Below are positions 1-7,301 of a DNA stretch of 64,000 bases, piece by piece; positions within the stretch are counted from its first letter, which is position 1, and each line of letters begins with the position of its first letter. A program made the position numbers and the translations under genes. This DNA comes from Cognatishimia coralii. Its GTDB lineage: Bacteria; Pseudomonadota; Alphaproteobacteria; Rhodobacterales; Rhodobacteraceae. Location of the stretch: contig NZ_JBBGAZ010000007.1 of assembly GCF_037478305.1 (NCBI RefSeq), positions 62,001-126,000 on the forward strand, read 5' to 3'. Under the pieces are notes generated by a model. The model searched no databases. It saw only the letters and a list, made by a program, of their open reading frames with translations, and was not told the DNA's origin.

Positions 1-819
1 ACCATGGCGACTTTGGCGGAATTTCCGGATCGCACACTGTTTGGCGAAGACGTGATCTGGTCGGGCACACCGGAAGAAGGCATGCTCTCTTCGCACCGCC
101 TGCATTCCACCGCGACCCATGCCAAACCCGGTGTTTACGGGGCTCCGACGGGCAAAAAACTGCACTACCGAATTCTCGCGGATTGCCACGCGATCAACAA
201 CCAGATCAACGATGAGTGGCTGATCCGGGACCAAGGCGCGATTGTGCGTCAACTTGGCTGGGATCCCAAGGATTACGCCCGTGATCTGATCGCGCGTGAA
301 GGTGGGCCTGAGAATTGCGTTCAGCCCTACACGCAGGCAAATGAGGTCGATGGGCCGTACAAGGGCAAAGGCAATGACAACGAATGGGGTCAACGTCTTG
401 CCGATATCCTCACGCGGATGATGAATGCGGACTTCACTGTCATCCCAAAAGAATACGACCGCGCCGCAAACTTGGAATATCCGGGCGGCGTTCAGGCACT
501 GTCGTTCGACGGAGCGGACGAATTCTGGATGGGGCTGCGCGCGAGCTTCCCGAATGCGGAATTCAAAGTGCAGCACGTCATTGGCCGCGACGATCCGAAC
601 ATGCCGCCCCGCGCCGCAGTACGTTGGACGCTAAGCGGCAAGCACGACGGCTGGGGGTCTTTTGGCACACCTACGGGCAAGGATGTCTTTGTCCTTGGCA
701 TCACGCAGGCCGAATTTGGCGAACTTATCGCTGGTGATATCAAGCTGCGTCGCGAATGGACGTTGTTTGATGAGACTTCGGTCTGGAAACAGATCCTCCT
801 GCAAACTGGAGACTTATAA
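1..819 (+). CDS. SnoaL-like / NTF2-fold protein, 5'-truncated by window edge
   Basis: The frame is open to the left edge; the first ATG is at position 4, giving 271 residues. The sequence resembles SnoaL-like (polyketide-cyclase, NTF2-superfamily) proteins, which bind small hydrophobic or aromatic substrates in a cone-shaped fold. Two related halves seem present: residues 15-90, with the stretch NDEWLIRDQGAIVRQLG, and residues 140-265, with RAAVRWTLSGKHDG. The first half begins abruptly in mid-domain, so the true start probably lies outside the window. It lies about 160 bp before the cupin gene and heads a co-oriented group with the MetE-like, hydrolase and RraA-like genes. The substrate is unknown; the family assignment is from sequence resemblance only. 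Confidence 0.7.
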   Translation, partial: TMATLAEFPDRTLFGEDVIWSGTPEEGMLSSHRLHSTATHAKPGVYGAPTGKKLHYRILADCHAINNQINDEWLIRDQGAIVRQLGWDPKDYARDLIAREGGPENCVQPYTQANEVDGPYKGKGNDNEWGQRLADILTRMMNADFTVIPKEYDRAANLEYPGGVQALSFDGADEFWMGLRASFPNAEFKVQHVIGRDDPNMPPRAAVRWTLSGKHDGWGSFGTPTGKDVFVLGITQAEFGELIAGDIKLRREWTLFDETSVWKQILLQTGDL

Positions 820-977
820 GTGATCGATTGCGGCACATATCGGTTGGACAGCAGTCAAACGCTGTGCCGCTTTCACATTCACCGTTCGTCGCTACGTGCG
901 CGGCGGCTCAATCCTCATCCTCCAGGGTGGGCGTGTCTCGCACACGCAACCCACGGAAATTCAAGAGGAAATACGAA

Positions 978-1946
978 ATGACACCCCAAGACATGGAAGT
1001 CCGCATCGTTCGATATGGCGACCTGAAACCCTGTAAGACTGCCTTTATCGACGCACATACGCCCGGCAGTGATCAGAAAGAAAACTTCACGATCATCGGC
1101 GGCGGCGTCAGCGAAAGCCCCGACCAGCACGTTCACATCACAACGCCCCATGGGTTTAACATCGGCGCGGCAGGGCAGCCACCAAAGTGCCGCAACTCTT
1201 TGCACGATCACCGCACGGCTGAAGTATTCTTTGTGCTCTCAGGCCGCTGGCGGTTCTTTTGGGGGCGCTGGGGCGATGCGGGCGAAGTCACTCTGGAGCC
1301 CGGCGATATCTTCAACATTCCAACCGGCATTTTCCGAGGTTTTGAGAACATCGGCACCGACTATGGGATGATCATGGCAATCCTCGGCGGTAATGATGCC
1401 GGCGGCGGTGTCATGTGGGCCCCTCAGGTGATCGAGGACGCCGCCGACCATGGGTTGATCCTCGCTGAAACCGGCAAGCTCTATGACACCAAAAAAGGCG
1501 AAGCACTGCCCGACGGCGTCAAACCGATGCCTTTGCTGACGGCCGAAGAACTCGCCTTGCGACCCGAGCCCACCACGGCCGACGTTTTGCCCAACCATGT
1601 CGCGCGTTATTTGGACATGATGGCCTATTCCGACAAATCGCCCTGCAAAGTCATCGGGGAAACCGGCCTTTTGAAGGATAAGCCCGGGTTTGAAGTCGAC
1701 TTCATTTCGCGCGCTTCCGCCAGCGATCAAATGCACAGCCACGACAAGCCGTCGGTCTTGATGCCGGTCAAAGGCCATTGGCGCGTGGATTGGGACGGCG
1801 GCACGACAACGCTCGCGCCGGGCGACACTATGTCGATCCCAGAAGGTCTGTCACACCGGGCAACGCCTTCGATGACCGGCGAAGCCGCGCTCTATCACAT
1901 CATTGCAACCGACGATCCCGCAGGTCTGACCTGGACTGGACACTGA
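978..1946 (+). CDS. double-cupin (bicupin) protein
   Basis: A 322-residue protein with two cupin barrels. The first carries the metal-type motif around NSLHDHRTAEVFFVLSGRWRFFWG and a PGDIF turn; the second has QMHSHDKPSVLMPVKG followed by APGDTMSIPEG. Two histidine-rich motifs suggest a metal-binding bicupin of the gentisate-dioxygenase/oxalate-decarboxylase kind. The aromatic ring-cleavage role is inferred, not shown. The open frame extends to 828, but the ATG at 978 is preceded by AAGAGGAA and starts where cupin homology begins, so I chose it. The gene is 22 bp upstream of the MetE-like gene and probably co-transcribed with it. Confidence 0.8.
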   Translation: MTPQDMEVRIVRYGDLKPCKTAFIDAHTPGSDQKENFTIIGGGVSESPDQHVHITTPHGFNIGAAGQPPKCRNSLHDHRTAEVFFVLSGRWRFFWGRWGDAGEVTLEPGDIFNIPTGIFRGFENIGTDYGMIMAILGGNDAGGGVMWAPQVIEDAADHGLILAETGKLYDTKKGEALPDGVKPMPLLTAEELALRPEPTTADVLPNHVARYLDMMAYSDKSPCKVIGETGLLKDKPGFEVDFISRASASDQMHSHDKPSVLMPVKGHWRVDWDGGTTTLAPGDTMSIPEGLSHRATPSMTGEAALYHIIATDDPAGLTWTGH

Positions 1947-1968
1947 CGCCAAAAGGAGAGGCCTCGCC

Positions 1969-3093
1969 ATGACCAAGATTTTGACGACCCATGTCGGCTC
2001 TTTGCCACGCACCCAAGACGTCGTGGATTTCATTTTCGCCCGTGAACACGGCAAAGACTATGACCAAGACGCCTTTGATGCCTGCATGGCGGCAGCGGTG
2101 GACGACACCGTGCGGAAGCAGTTTGCGGCGGGCGTCGATATCGTAAGTGATGGCGAGACCTCAAAGATTTCATACGCGACCTATGTGAAAGACCGTTACA
2201 CAGGCTTTGACGGCGATAGCCCGCGCAATGCGCCTGCGGACCTCAAGCAATTCCCGAGCTTTCTCAAACGGTTGGCGGATGATGGCGGCACACCGCAATA
2301 TGCGCGCCCCATGTGTGTTGGAGAGGTGAAATCCAAGGGGCAGGGAGAGCTTCAGAAGGATATCACAAACCTCAAATACGCGATGGCGGAACATGGGGTT
2401 GAACGCGGCTTTATGAATGCGGCCTCGCCCGGGGTGATCTCGCTGTTTTTGCAAAACGATCACTACGCCACGCGCGAGGCCTATCTGGCGGCGCTCGCCG
2501 ATGCCATGAAAGAGGAATATGAAACCATCGTCGGTGCAGGCTTGGACTTGCAGCTCGACTGCCCCGATCTCGCTTTGTCGCGGCACATGCTGTTCAATGA
2601 TTTGTCTGACGACGAATTCCTCAAGATCGCCGCATCCCATGTCGAAGCCCTAAACCACGCGCTGCAAGACGTGCCGGCCGAAAAGGTGCGCGTTCACATC
2701 TGTTGGGGCAACTACGAAGGGCCACACGTCTGCGATATCCCCATGTCCAAGATGTTTGATACGCTGATGTCGACGAAATCGCGCTATGTGTTGTTTGAAA
2801 CTTCAAACCCGCGACACGGCCACGAATGGAGCGTCTTCCGCGACCGCAAAGCCGATATTCCAGAGGATAAGGTTCTCGTGCCAGGTGTGGTCGATACGAC
2901 GACGAACTTCGTAGAACACCCCGAGCTTGTGGCCGAGCGCGTCTCGCGCTTTGTCGACATCGTTGGGGCAGATCGCGTGATTGCGGGGTCCGATTGCGGG
3001 TTCGGCACCTTTGCGGGCTTTGGAGCTGTCGATCCTGATATTGCCTATGCCAAGCTCGGATCCCTTTCAAAAGGCGCAGCTTTGGCGGGATGA
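1969..3093 (+). CDS. cobalamin-independent methionine synthase family (MetE C-terminal-like) protein
   Basis: A 374-residue single-domain TIM-barrel protein beginning TTHVGSLPRT, the hallmark of the MetE C-terminal/epoxyalkane:coenzyme M transferase family. These enzymes bind zinc through His/Cys residues and activate a thiol for alkyl transfer. Likely ligands are visible in the VHICWGNYEGPH segment and in GSDCGFGTFAG near the C-terminus. Full MetE is about twice this length, so this is not the housekeeping methionine synthase. AAGGAGAG lies 8-10 bp before the ATG. It overlaps the next gene by 4 bp (ATGA). In this cluster with a cupin and hydrolase it may demethylate or transfer an alkyl group from a catabolic substrate; that is inference. 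Confidence 0.8.
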   Translation: MTKILTTHVGSLPRTQDVVDFIFAREHGKDYDQDAFDACMAAAVDDTVRKQFAAGVDIVSDGETSKISYATYVKDRYTGFDGDSPRNAPADLKQFPSFLKRLADDGGTPQYARPMCVGEVKSKGQGELQKDITNLKYAMAEHGVERGFMNAASPGVISLFLQNDHYATREAYLAALADAMKEEYETIVGAGLDLQLDCPDLALSRHMLFNDLSDDEFLKIAASHVEALNHALQDVPAEKVRVHICWGNYEGPHVCDIPMSKMFDTLMSTKSRYVLFETSNPRHGHEWSVFRDRKADIPEDKVLVPGVVDTTTNFVEHPELVAERVSRFVDIVGADRVIAGSDCGFGTFAGFGAVDPDIAYAKLGSLSKGAALAG

Positions 3094-3785
3094 CACCGCT
3101 TGTTCTGATCCCAGGCATGATGTGCGACGCGCGGCTTTTCGGGCCACAAGTTGACGCGTTTTCAAAGGATTACCATCTGATCTTCGCGTCGATCACGGAA
3201 GAGGCCAGCGTCACAAAACTGGCAGAGCGCGTCCTCAGCCAATCGCCCGAGCATTTCGCCGTTGCTGGCCTCTCGATGGGGGGGATCGTCGCGATGGAGA
3301 TGCTGCGGATCGCGCCAGAGCGGATCGAGCGAATTGCACTGATGGACACAAATCCGATGGCTGAAACGGAACAGGTCAAAGCTGGTCGTATCCCCCAGAT
3401 GATGGCCGTGCGTGAAGGGCGGCTTGCATCTGTGATGCGGGACGAGATGAAACCCAAATACCTCGCGCCCGGGCCCGGTCGTAAGGACGTTCTGGATCTT
3501 TGCATGAAAATGGCACTGGACATAGGACCACATGCATTCCTGCGCCAATCCCGCGCCTTGATGGATCGCCCCGATCAATCTGAAACCCTGCGCGGCAGCA
3601 CTGTTCCGTCCCTGATCCTTTGTGGTCGCTACGACAAACTCTGCCCAATCACCCGGCATGAATATATGGCCTCTTTGATGCCGCATGCCGCCTTTGAAGT
3701 CATAGAGGACGCGGGCCACCTGCCCACGCTCGAAAACCCTAACGCAACAAACCAAGCGCTGGCGCGCTGGCTGGAGGCTGCATGA
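3090..3785 (+). CDS. alpha/beta hydrolase
   Basis: A 231-residue soluble alpha/beta-hydrolase. It has the N-terminal LVLIPGMMCD strand/oxyanion segment, the nucleophile elbow GLSMGG (about residue 61), a probable acid in LCGRYDKLCP and the catalytic histidine in EDAGHLPTLENP near the C-terminus. The short cap and overall shape are like 3-oxoadipate enol-lactonase or MhpC-type enzymes. It overlaps both neighbours by 4 bp, so translation is probably coupled to the MetE-like and RraA-like genes. The substrate is unknown; an ester, lactone or C-C bond in the cluster's pathway is likely. Confidence 0.85.
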   Translation: MTPLVLIPGMMCDARLFGPQVDAFSKDYHLIFASITEEASVTKLAERVLSQSPEHFAVAGLSMGGIVAMEMLRIAPERIERIALMDTNPMAETEQVKAGRIPQMMAVREGRLASVMRDEMKPKYLAPGPGRKDVLDLCMKMALDIGPHAFLRQSRALMDRPDQSETLRGSTVPSLILCGRYDKLCPITRHEYMASLMPHAAFEVIEDAGHLPTLENPNATNQALARWLEAA

Positions 3786-4477
3786 ACGACGATCTTTTGA
3801 CCCTTTTGAAACAAGTGGATACGCCAACAGTTTGCAACGCGATTGAGGTGGTCGAAGGCAAGCGCGGCTTTGACCAATTCACCCGTGGCACCATGCTGTC
3901 CAGCGCTCCAGAAGAGGGGGCGATTGTCGGGTATGCACGGACGGCCAAGATCTCGGCCATCGCTCCGCCATCCGAGGCGCCAGAGGTCATCAAAGCACGG
4001 CGCATGGACTACTACCGCCACATGGCCAGTGGTCCGAGACCGGCGATTGCCGTGGTCGAAGATGTCGATGGCGCCGATGCTATCGGCGCCTATTGGGGCG
4101 AAATCAATACCACAATCCACAAAGGCTTTGGCCTAAACGGTGCGCTGACAAATGGCGTCATGCGGGACTTGGGTGATCTGCCAGAAGGCTTTCCTGTGAT
4201 CGCGGGGTCGATTGGTCCGAGCCATGGTTTCGTTCACGTCAAGGAAATCGCGACTCCTGTTACGATTTTCGGCCTCACGATCAATGATGGTGACTTCGTT
4301 CACGCAGATCGTCACGGAGCACTTGTTGTCCCTTCACAGCATATGGGCCAGTTGGAGGCTGGCGTGCGTAAACTTTTGGAGACCGAGCGGATTATACTTG
4401 ATGCCGCGAAAGGTAGCGACTTCGATTTCGCGAAATTTGAAGAGGCGTGGGCAAAGTTCGAAGCGTCCAGAACTTAA
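3782..4477 (+). CDS. RraA-like / 4-hydroxy-4-methyl-2-oxoglutarate aldolase family protein
   Basis: A 231-residue RraA/HMG-aldolase-family protein. It begins with the typical LLKQVDTPTVCNAIE segment and has the conserved G-A-L-T-N-G-V-M-R-D-L motif (about residues 119-130) that in the aldolases supplies metal and substrate contacts; Arg and Asp of this motif are both kept. Family members cleave 4-hydroxy-4-methyl-2-oxoglutarate or decarboxylate oxaloacetate, whereas true RraA regulates RNase E. The catabolic neighbourhood favours an aldolase or decarboxylase role. It is the last gene of the operon and ends before a long inverted repeat at 4485-4538. Confidence 0.8.
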   Translation: MNDDLLTLLKQVDTPTVCNAIEVVEGKRGFDQFTRGTMLSSAPEEGAIVGYARTAKISAIAPPSEAPEVIKARRMDYYRHMASGPRPAIAVVEDVDGADAIGAYWGEINTTIHKGFGLNGALTNGVMRDLGDLPEGFPVIAGSIGPSHGFVHVKEIATPVTIFGLTINDGDFVHADRHGALVVPSQHMGQLEAGVRKLLETERIILDAAKGSDFDFAKFEEAWAKFEASRT

Positions 4478-4484
4478 AGGCGGT

Positions 4485-4538
4485 CCAATTCGGTTTCTCG
4501 GGTACGCTACCTGTGCCAGCAACTGCGAACCGAATTGG
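4485..4538. terminator. inverted repeat between convergent genes, possible bidirectional terminator
   Basis: CCAATTCGGTT (4485-4495) is perfectly repeated in inverse as AACCGAATTGG (4528-4538), with a 32-nt spacer. It lies between the convergent RraA-like and LysR genes, where a shared terminator is expected. The spacer is long and there is no clear T-tract on either side, so termination is only a suggestion. Confidence 0.4.
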
Positions 4539-4632
4539 TGAAAATTGTAATGCAGCTTAACGTGCGTAGGCGCTGCAGAAATTTCGGTCGATCAATCGGT
4601 CGGACTATGCGCGAATGCTCTTGCGCTTCCAA

Positions 4633-5565
4633 CTATTCCGCTTTTAGCTGTTGCGCAAAATGCTGCTGTGACACCTCTTTCACGATCTCTGTGAGCCGCT
4701 CCAAAGTGGTCCCGTGAGGCGATTGTTTGCGCCATACCATCCCGATGGAGCGCGTCAGCCTATTGTTGCGGAAGGGCAAAACTGTCACGTCATTTGCGGA
4801 TTTGCCAACTTCCGATTTCACATAAAGTGCAGGCAAAAACGCAACGCCCATATCTAGGGAAACCATGTGCCGGATCGCATCCAAACTTGTGCCTTCGTAC
4901 TCTGAACGAAGATGCGCTCCTAGTTCGTCACACAATAACGCAATTTGGTTGTGCAACGTATAGGCCGTAGAGAGGCTGAGCACATCCAGGTCGCCAATAT
5001 CGGCATCCTGTACCTCCGGCTTTTGGGCCAATGCATGATCGCGCGCAACAGCGAGCATCAGCGGCTCTCGGAACAGGCGACGAACCGAAACGTCGGCAGA
5101 GCGAAATGGCAATTGCGTAAGGATAAAGTCATGGCGGCCCTGAAGCAGTTCTTCTTTGAGGATAGCGGGTGCTGCGTCCCTGACGAGCACTTTCAGAGCT
5201 GGGTACTCTTTGTGAATTCGGCGCATAACCTGCGGCAGGAAGTAAGGCCCAAGCGTCGGTGTCGATCCAAGTCGCAATGTGCCACTTATACCTTCCTTTG
5301 CGCCATGTGCAGAGGTCCTGAGGCTTTCGACGTGGTCCAGAATGATGCGTGACTGTTCCAGCACATCTCTGCCGCCGGGTGTCAGAATAGCACCGCGCTT
5401 GCCACGCTCGACCAGTTCCAATCCAAGAGCCGCCTCAAGCCCGACAATCTGTTGACTCAAGGATGGCTGGCTCACACCGACCAACTCGGCGGCTTTGCGG
5501 TAGTGACTGGTGTCAGCCAAGGCAACAAAATAACGCAATTGGCGAAGCGTAACGTCAGGGTTCAT
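4633..5565 (-). CDS. LysR-family regulator, OxyR-like
   Basis: A 310-residue LysR-type regulator: N-terminal winged HTH (residues 6-65, LRQLRYFVALADTSHYRKAAELVGVSQ) and a periplasmic-binding-like effector domain. The C-terminal half follows OxyR closely, including a TSLDAIRHMV segment matching TSLETLRNMV. Where E. coli OxyR has redox Cys199 and Cys208, this protein has Thr203 and Cys212 at the same 9-residue spacing, so disulfide sensing is unlikely. It is divergent from the small ORF/sbtA/sbtB genes and probably regulates them. An ATAG-N7-CTAT dyad lies 29 bp upstream of its start. Confidence 0.9.
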   Translation of the reverse strand: MNPDVTLRQLRYFVALADTSHYRKAAELVGVSQPSLSQQIVGLEAALGLELVERGKRGAILTPGGRDVLEQSRIILDHVESLRTSAHGAKEGISGTLRLGSTPTLGPYFLPQVMRRIHKEYPALKVLVRDAAPAILKEELLQGRHDFILTQLPFRSADVSVRRLFREPLMLAVARDHALAQKPEVQDADIGDLDVLSLSTAYTLHNQIALLCDELGAHLRSEYEGTSLDAIRHMVSLDMGVAFLPALYVKSEVGKSANDVTVLPFRNNRLTRSIGMVWRKQSPHGTTLERLTEIVKEVSQQHFAQQLKAE

Positions 5566-5593
5566 GCCGGGCCTCCAAAATCTCGATGTTAAT

Positions 5594-5608
5594 ATAGGTT
5601 TTTCCTAT
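5594..5608. promoter_or_regulatory. ATAG-N7-CTAT dyad, putative OxyR-like LysR operator
   Basis: ATAG and CTAT are separated by exactly 7 nt (positions 5594-5597 and 5605-5608), the unit spacing of OxyR-type operators. It lies in the divergent region between the OxyR-like regulator and the sbtA operon. Only one such unit is visible, not the tandem pair of canonical OxyR sites. Confidence 0.45.
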
Positions 5609-5700
5609 CAAACTTTCACCCTTCAGTGGATTTATTCTTATGTCGTTTCGGGCGATATCGCCGTTCAGCAACGATACTTCCCGGAATTTAAGGGGTTTAG

Positions 5701-5928
5701 GTGACCATAATGACCGCCATGCAAAATCCGCTTCGTGACCGCGTCCACGAACTCCAGATCTTTGTTTCCCTTGTGGATCAAAGGCTTGAGCAAGAGCGGA
5801 GCAAACCGCACCCAAGCCTTGAATTGATTCAAAGGCTTGAGCAGGGTCGAGAAGACCTTATCGACACTCTGTCGGAGGCTCAGGCCTGGTCTCAGCACGA
5901 CAGCCATTCCGGACCTTCTGCGGCATAG
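5701..5928 (+). CDS. small helical protein of unknown function upstream of sbtA
   Basis: A 75-residue ORF starting at GTG 5701, or at ATG 5710. The predicted product is highly charged and helical with heptad-like spacing (HELQIFVSLVDQRLEQERS) and a repeated RLEQxR element, suggesting a short coiled coil; there is no signal peptide or membrane segment. I do not recognise the family. It ends 10 bp before the SbtA start, which itself has only a weak ribosome-binding site, so translational coupling is plausible. That and the conserved-looking helical pattern are the main arguments that it is real. A 15-nt direct repeat lies inside it. Confidence 0.45.
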   Translation: MTIMTAMQNPLRDRVHELQIFVSLVDQRLEQERSKPHPSLELIQRLEQGREDLIDTLSEAQAWSQHDSHSGPSAA

Positions 5929-5938
5929 ACCTCAAGAT

Positions 5939-6916
5939 ATGACTGAAATCCTTTCTTTGGCAGGTAGCAACCTGGCCTCTCCGATCATCTTGTGTTTCGC
6001 TCTTGGTCTCGCGGCCGCCCTCGCAAGATCGGATCTGTCCATTCCAGAGGCCGTCGCCAAAGGGATGTCGATCTACCTATTGTTTGCCATTGGTTTCAAA
6101 GGAGGCGCATCTGTCGCGTCTCATGGAATAGACGGCACCCTGTTGAAGGCACTTGCGGCCGGAATATTCCTGTCATTTAGCCTTCCGTTCATCGCTTTTG
6201 CGGTTTTGAGAACCATTACAGGAATGTCTCGATTAGATGCGGCCGCGGTTGCGGCCCACTATGGCTCGATCAGCATCGTGACCTTTGTTGCCGCGACATC
6301 CATTCTGGAAGGGCGAGGTATTCCGTCTGAAGGCTATATGGTGGCGGTGGCGGCCGCGATGGAAGCCCCTGCGATCCTTTCGGCGTTATGGCTCGTTGCG
6401 CGCAGTGACACGGGCGGGCAGATGGAGCCGGGACTTCTACGGGAAATTCTGCTCAATGGTTCTATTGTCCTTTTGGTCGGTAGTTTCGCAATAGGCACGG
6501 TGACTGGTGAACAAGGGCTTGCCGAGATCGCGCCATTCATTGTGGCACCTTTCAAAGGCGTATTGTGCCTGTTCCTTCTGGACATGGGTTTGGTCGCTGG
6601 ACGTGGGTTGCGCCAATCAAAAGGGGCGCTGGGCAGCAGTGCCGTTGTTTTCGGCGTCACAATGCCCGTGATGGGTGCAGCAATTGGCTTGGGCCTTGGC
6701 GCCATGATTGGCCTTTCAATGGGAGGTGTGGTTTTGCTGATGGTTCTCGCAGCATCTGCGTCGTATATAGCAGTGCCCGCAGCCATGCGTGTGGCCTTGC
6801 CCGAAGCCAATCCTTCTGTCTACCTGACTTTGTCTTTGGGCGTGACGTTCCCATTTAACTTGACGCTCGGCATCCCCCTTTATGTCGCGCTTGCCACGAT
6901 GTTCATTGGAGGCTGA
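5939..6916 (+). CDS. sbtA: SbtA-type sodium-dependent bicarbonate transporter
   Basis: A 325-residue integral membrane protein with about ten hydrophobic segments, matching the SbtA (sodium-dependent bicarbonate permease) family. Recognisable features are the early GFKGG segment in a broken helix and the repeated small-residue helices around AAHYGSISIVTFVAA and the inverted second half. SbtA imports HCO3- with Na+ across the inner membrane. The frame extends back to 5837, but homology starts at the ATG at 5939, after the small ORF stop. The adjacent SbtB-like gene, 1 bp downstream, strongly supports the call. The cyanobacterial proteins are somewhat longer (about 370 residues). Confidence 0.85.
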   Translation: MTEILSLAGSNLASPIILCFALGLAAALARSDLSIPEAVAKGMSIYLLFAIGFKGGASVASHGIDGTLLKALAAGIFLSFSLPFIAFAVLRTITGMSRLDAAAVAAHYGSISIVTFVAATSILEGRGIPSEGYMVAVAAAMEAPAILSALWLVARSDTGGQMEPGLLREILLNGSIVLLVGSFAIGTVTGEQGLAEIAPFIVAPFKGVLCLFLLDMGLVAGRGLRQSKGALGSSAVVFGVTMPVMGAAIGLGLGAMIGLSMGGVVLLMVLAASASYIAVPAAMRVALPEANPSVYLTLSLGVTFPFNLTLGIPLYVALATMFIGG

Positions 6917-6917
6917 C

Positions 6918-7226
6918 ATGCAAATGCACTCGGCGAAACGCGTTGAAATTGTAATCGAAAGGCCTCTGGAGAGCCGCCTGACCGATGCACTGAACGAAGC
7001 CGGTGTGACCGGCTATACCATTGTGCCTGTGCGTGGCGGATCTGGGCGTTCCGGCCCTTGGACGCGCGAGGGGCAAGTCGGACGCGCAGGCATGGTGATG
7101 ATCGTCTGCCTTATTCGCCCTGACCGACTCGACAGTCTGCTGGAGGCCGCCTTCGCGGTGGTAGAGCGTCACATCGGTGTTGTTTCAGTCACCGATGCGC
7201 AGGTCCTACGTGCAGAAAGGTTTTGA
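6918..7226 (+). CDS. sbtB: SbtB-like PII signalling protein
   Basis: A 102-residue PII-superfamily protein with the ferredoxin-like pattern: KRVEIVIERPLESRLTDALNEAG, then a glycine-rich T-loop (VRGGSGRSGPWTREGQ), then VMIVCLIRPDRLDSLLEAAF. In cyanobacteria SbtB binds cyclic and linear adenine nucleotides and controls SbtA. The C-terminus ends at VLRAERF and lacks the Cys-containing R-loop found in some cyanobacterial SbtB proteins. The ATG at 6918 follows the sbtA stop directly, with GGAGG at 6908-6912; the longer frame from 6882 would overlap sbtA. It probably gates the transporter. Confidence 0.8.
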   Translation: MQMHSAKRVEIVIERPLESRLTDALNEAGVTGYTIVPVRGGSGRSGPWTREGQVGRAGMVMIVCLIRPDRLDSLLEAAFAVVERHIGVVSVTDAQVLRAERF

Positions 7227-7267
7227 GTGACGACCGCAGCTTGAAGTCCATTCCAAAATAATGACAA

Positions 7268-7294
7268 TGCTCAGCTTAGCTGGGCATTTGTTTT
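7268..7294 (+). terminator. intrinsic terminator after sbtB
   Basis: An 8-bp stem (TGCTCAGC with GCTGGGCA, one G-T wobble) closes a 3-nt loop and is followed by TTTGTTTT. It lies 41 bp after the sbtB stop and separates this operon from the TauE/SafE gene. Confidence 0.75.
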
Positions 7295-7301
7295 GGGCGA
7301 A

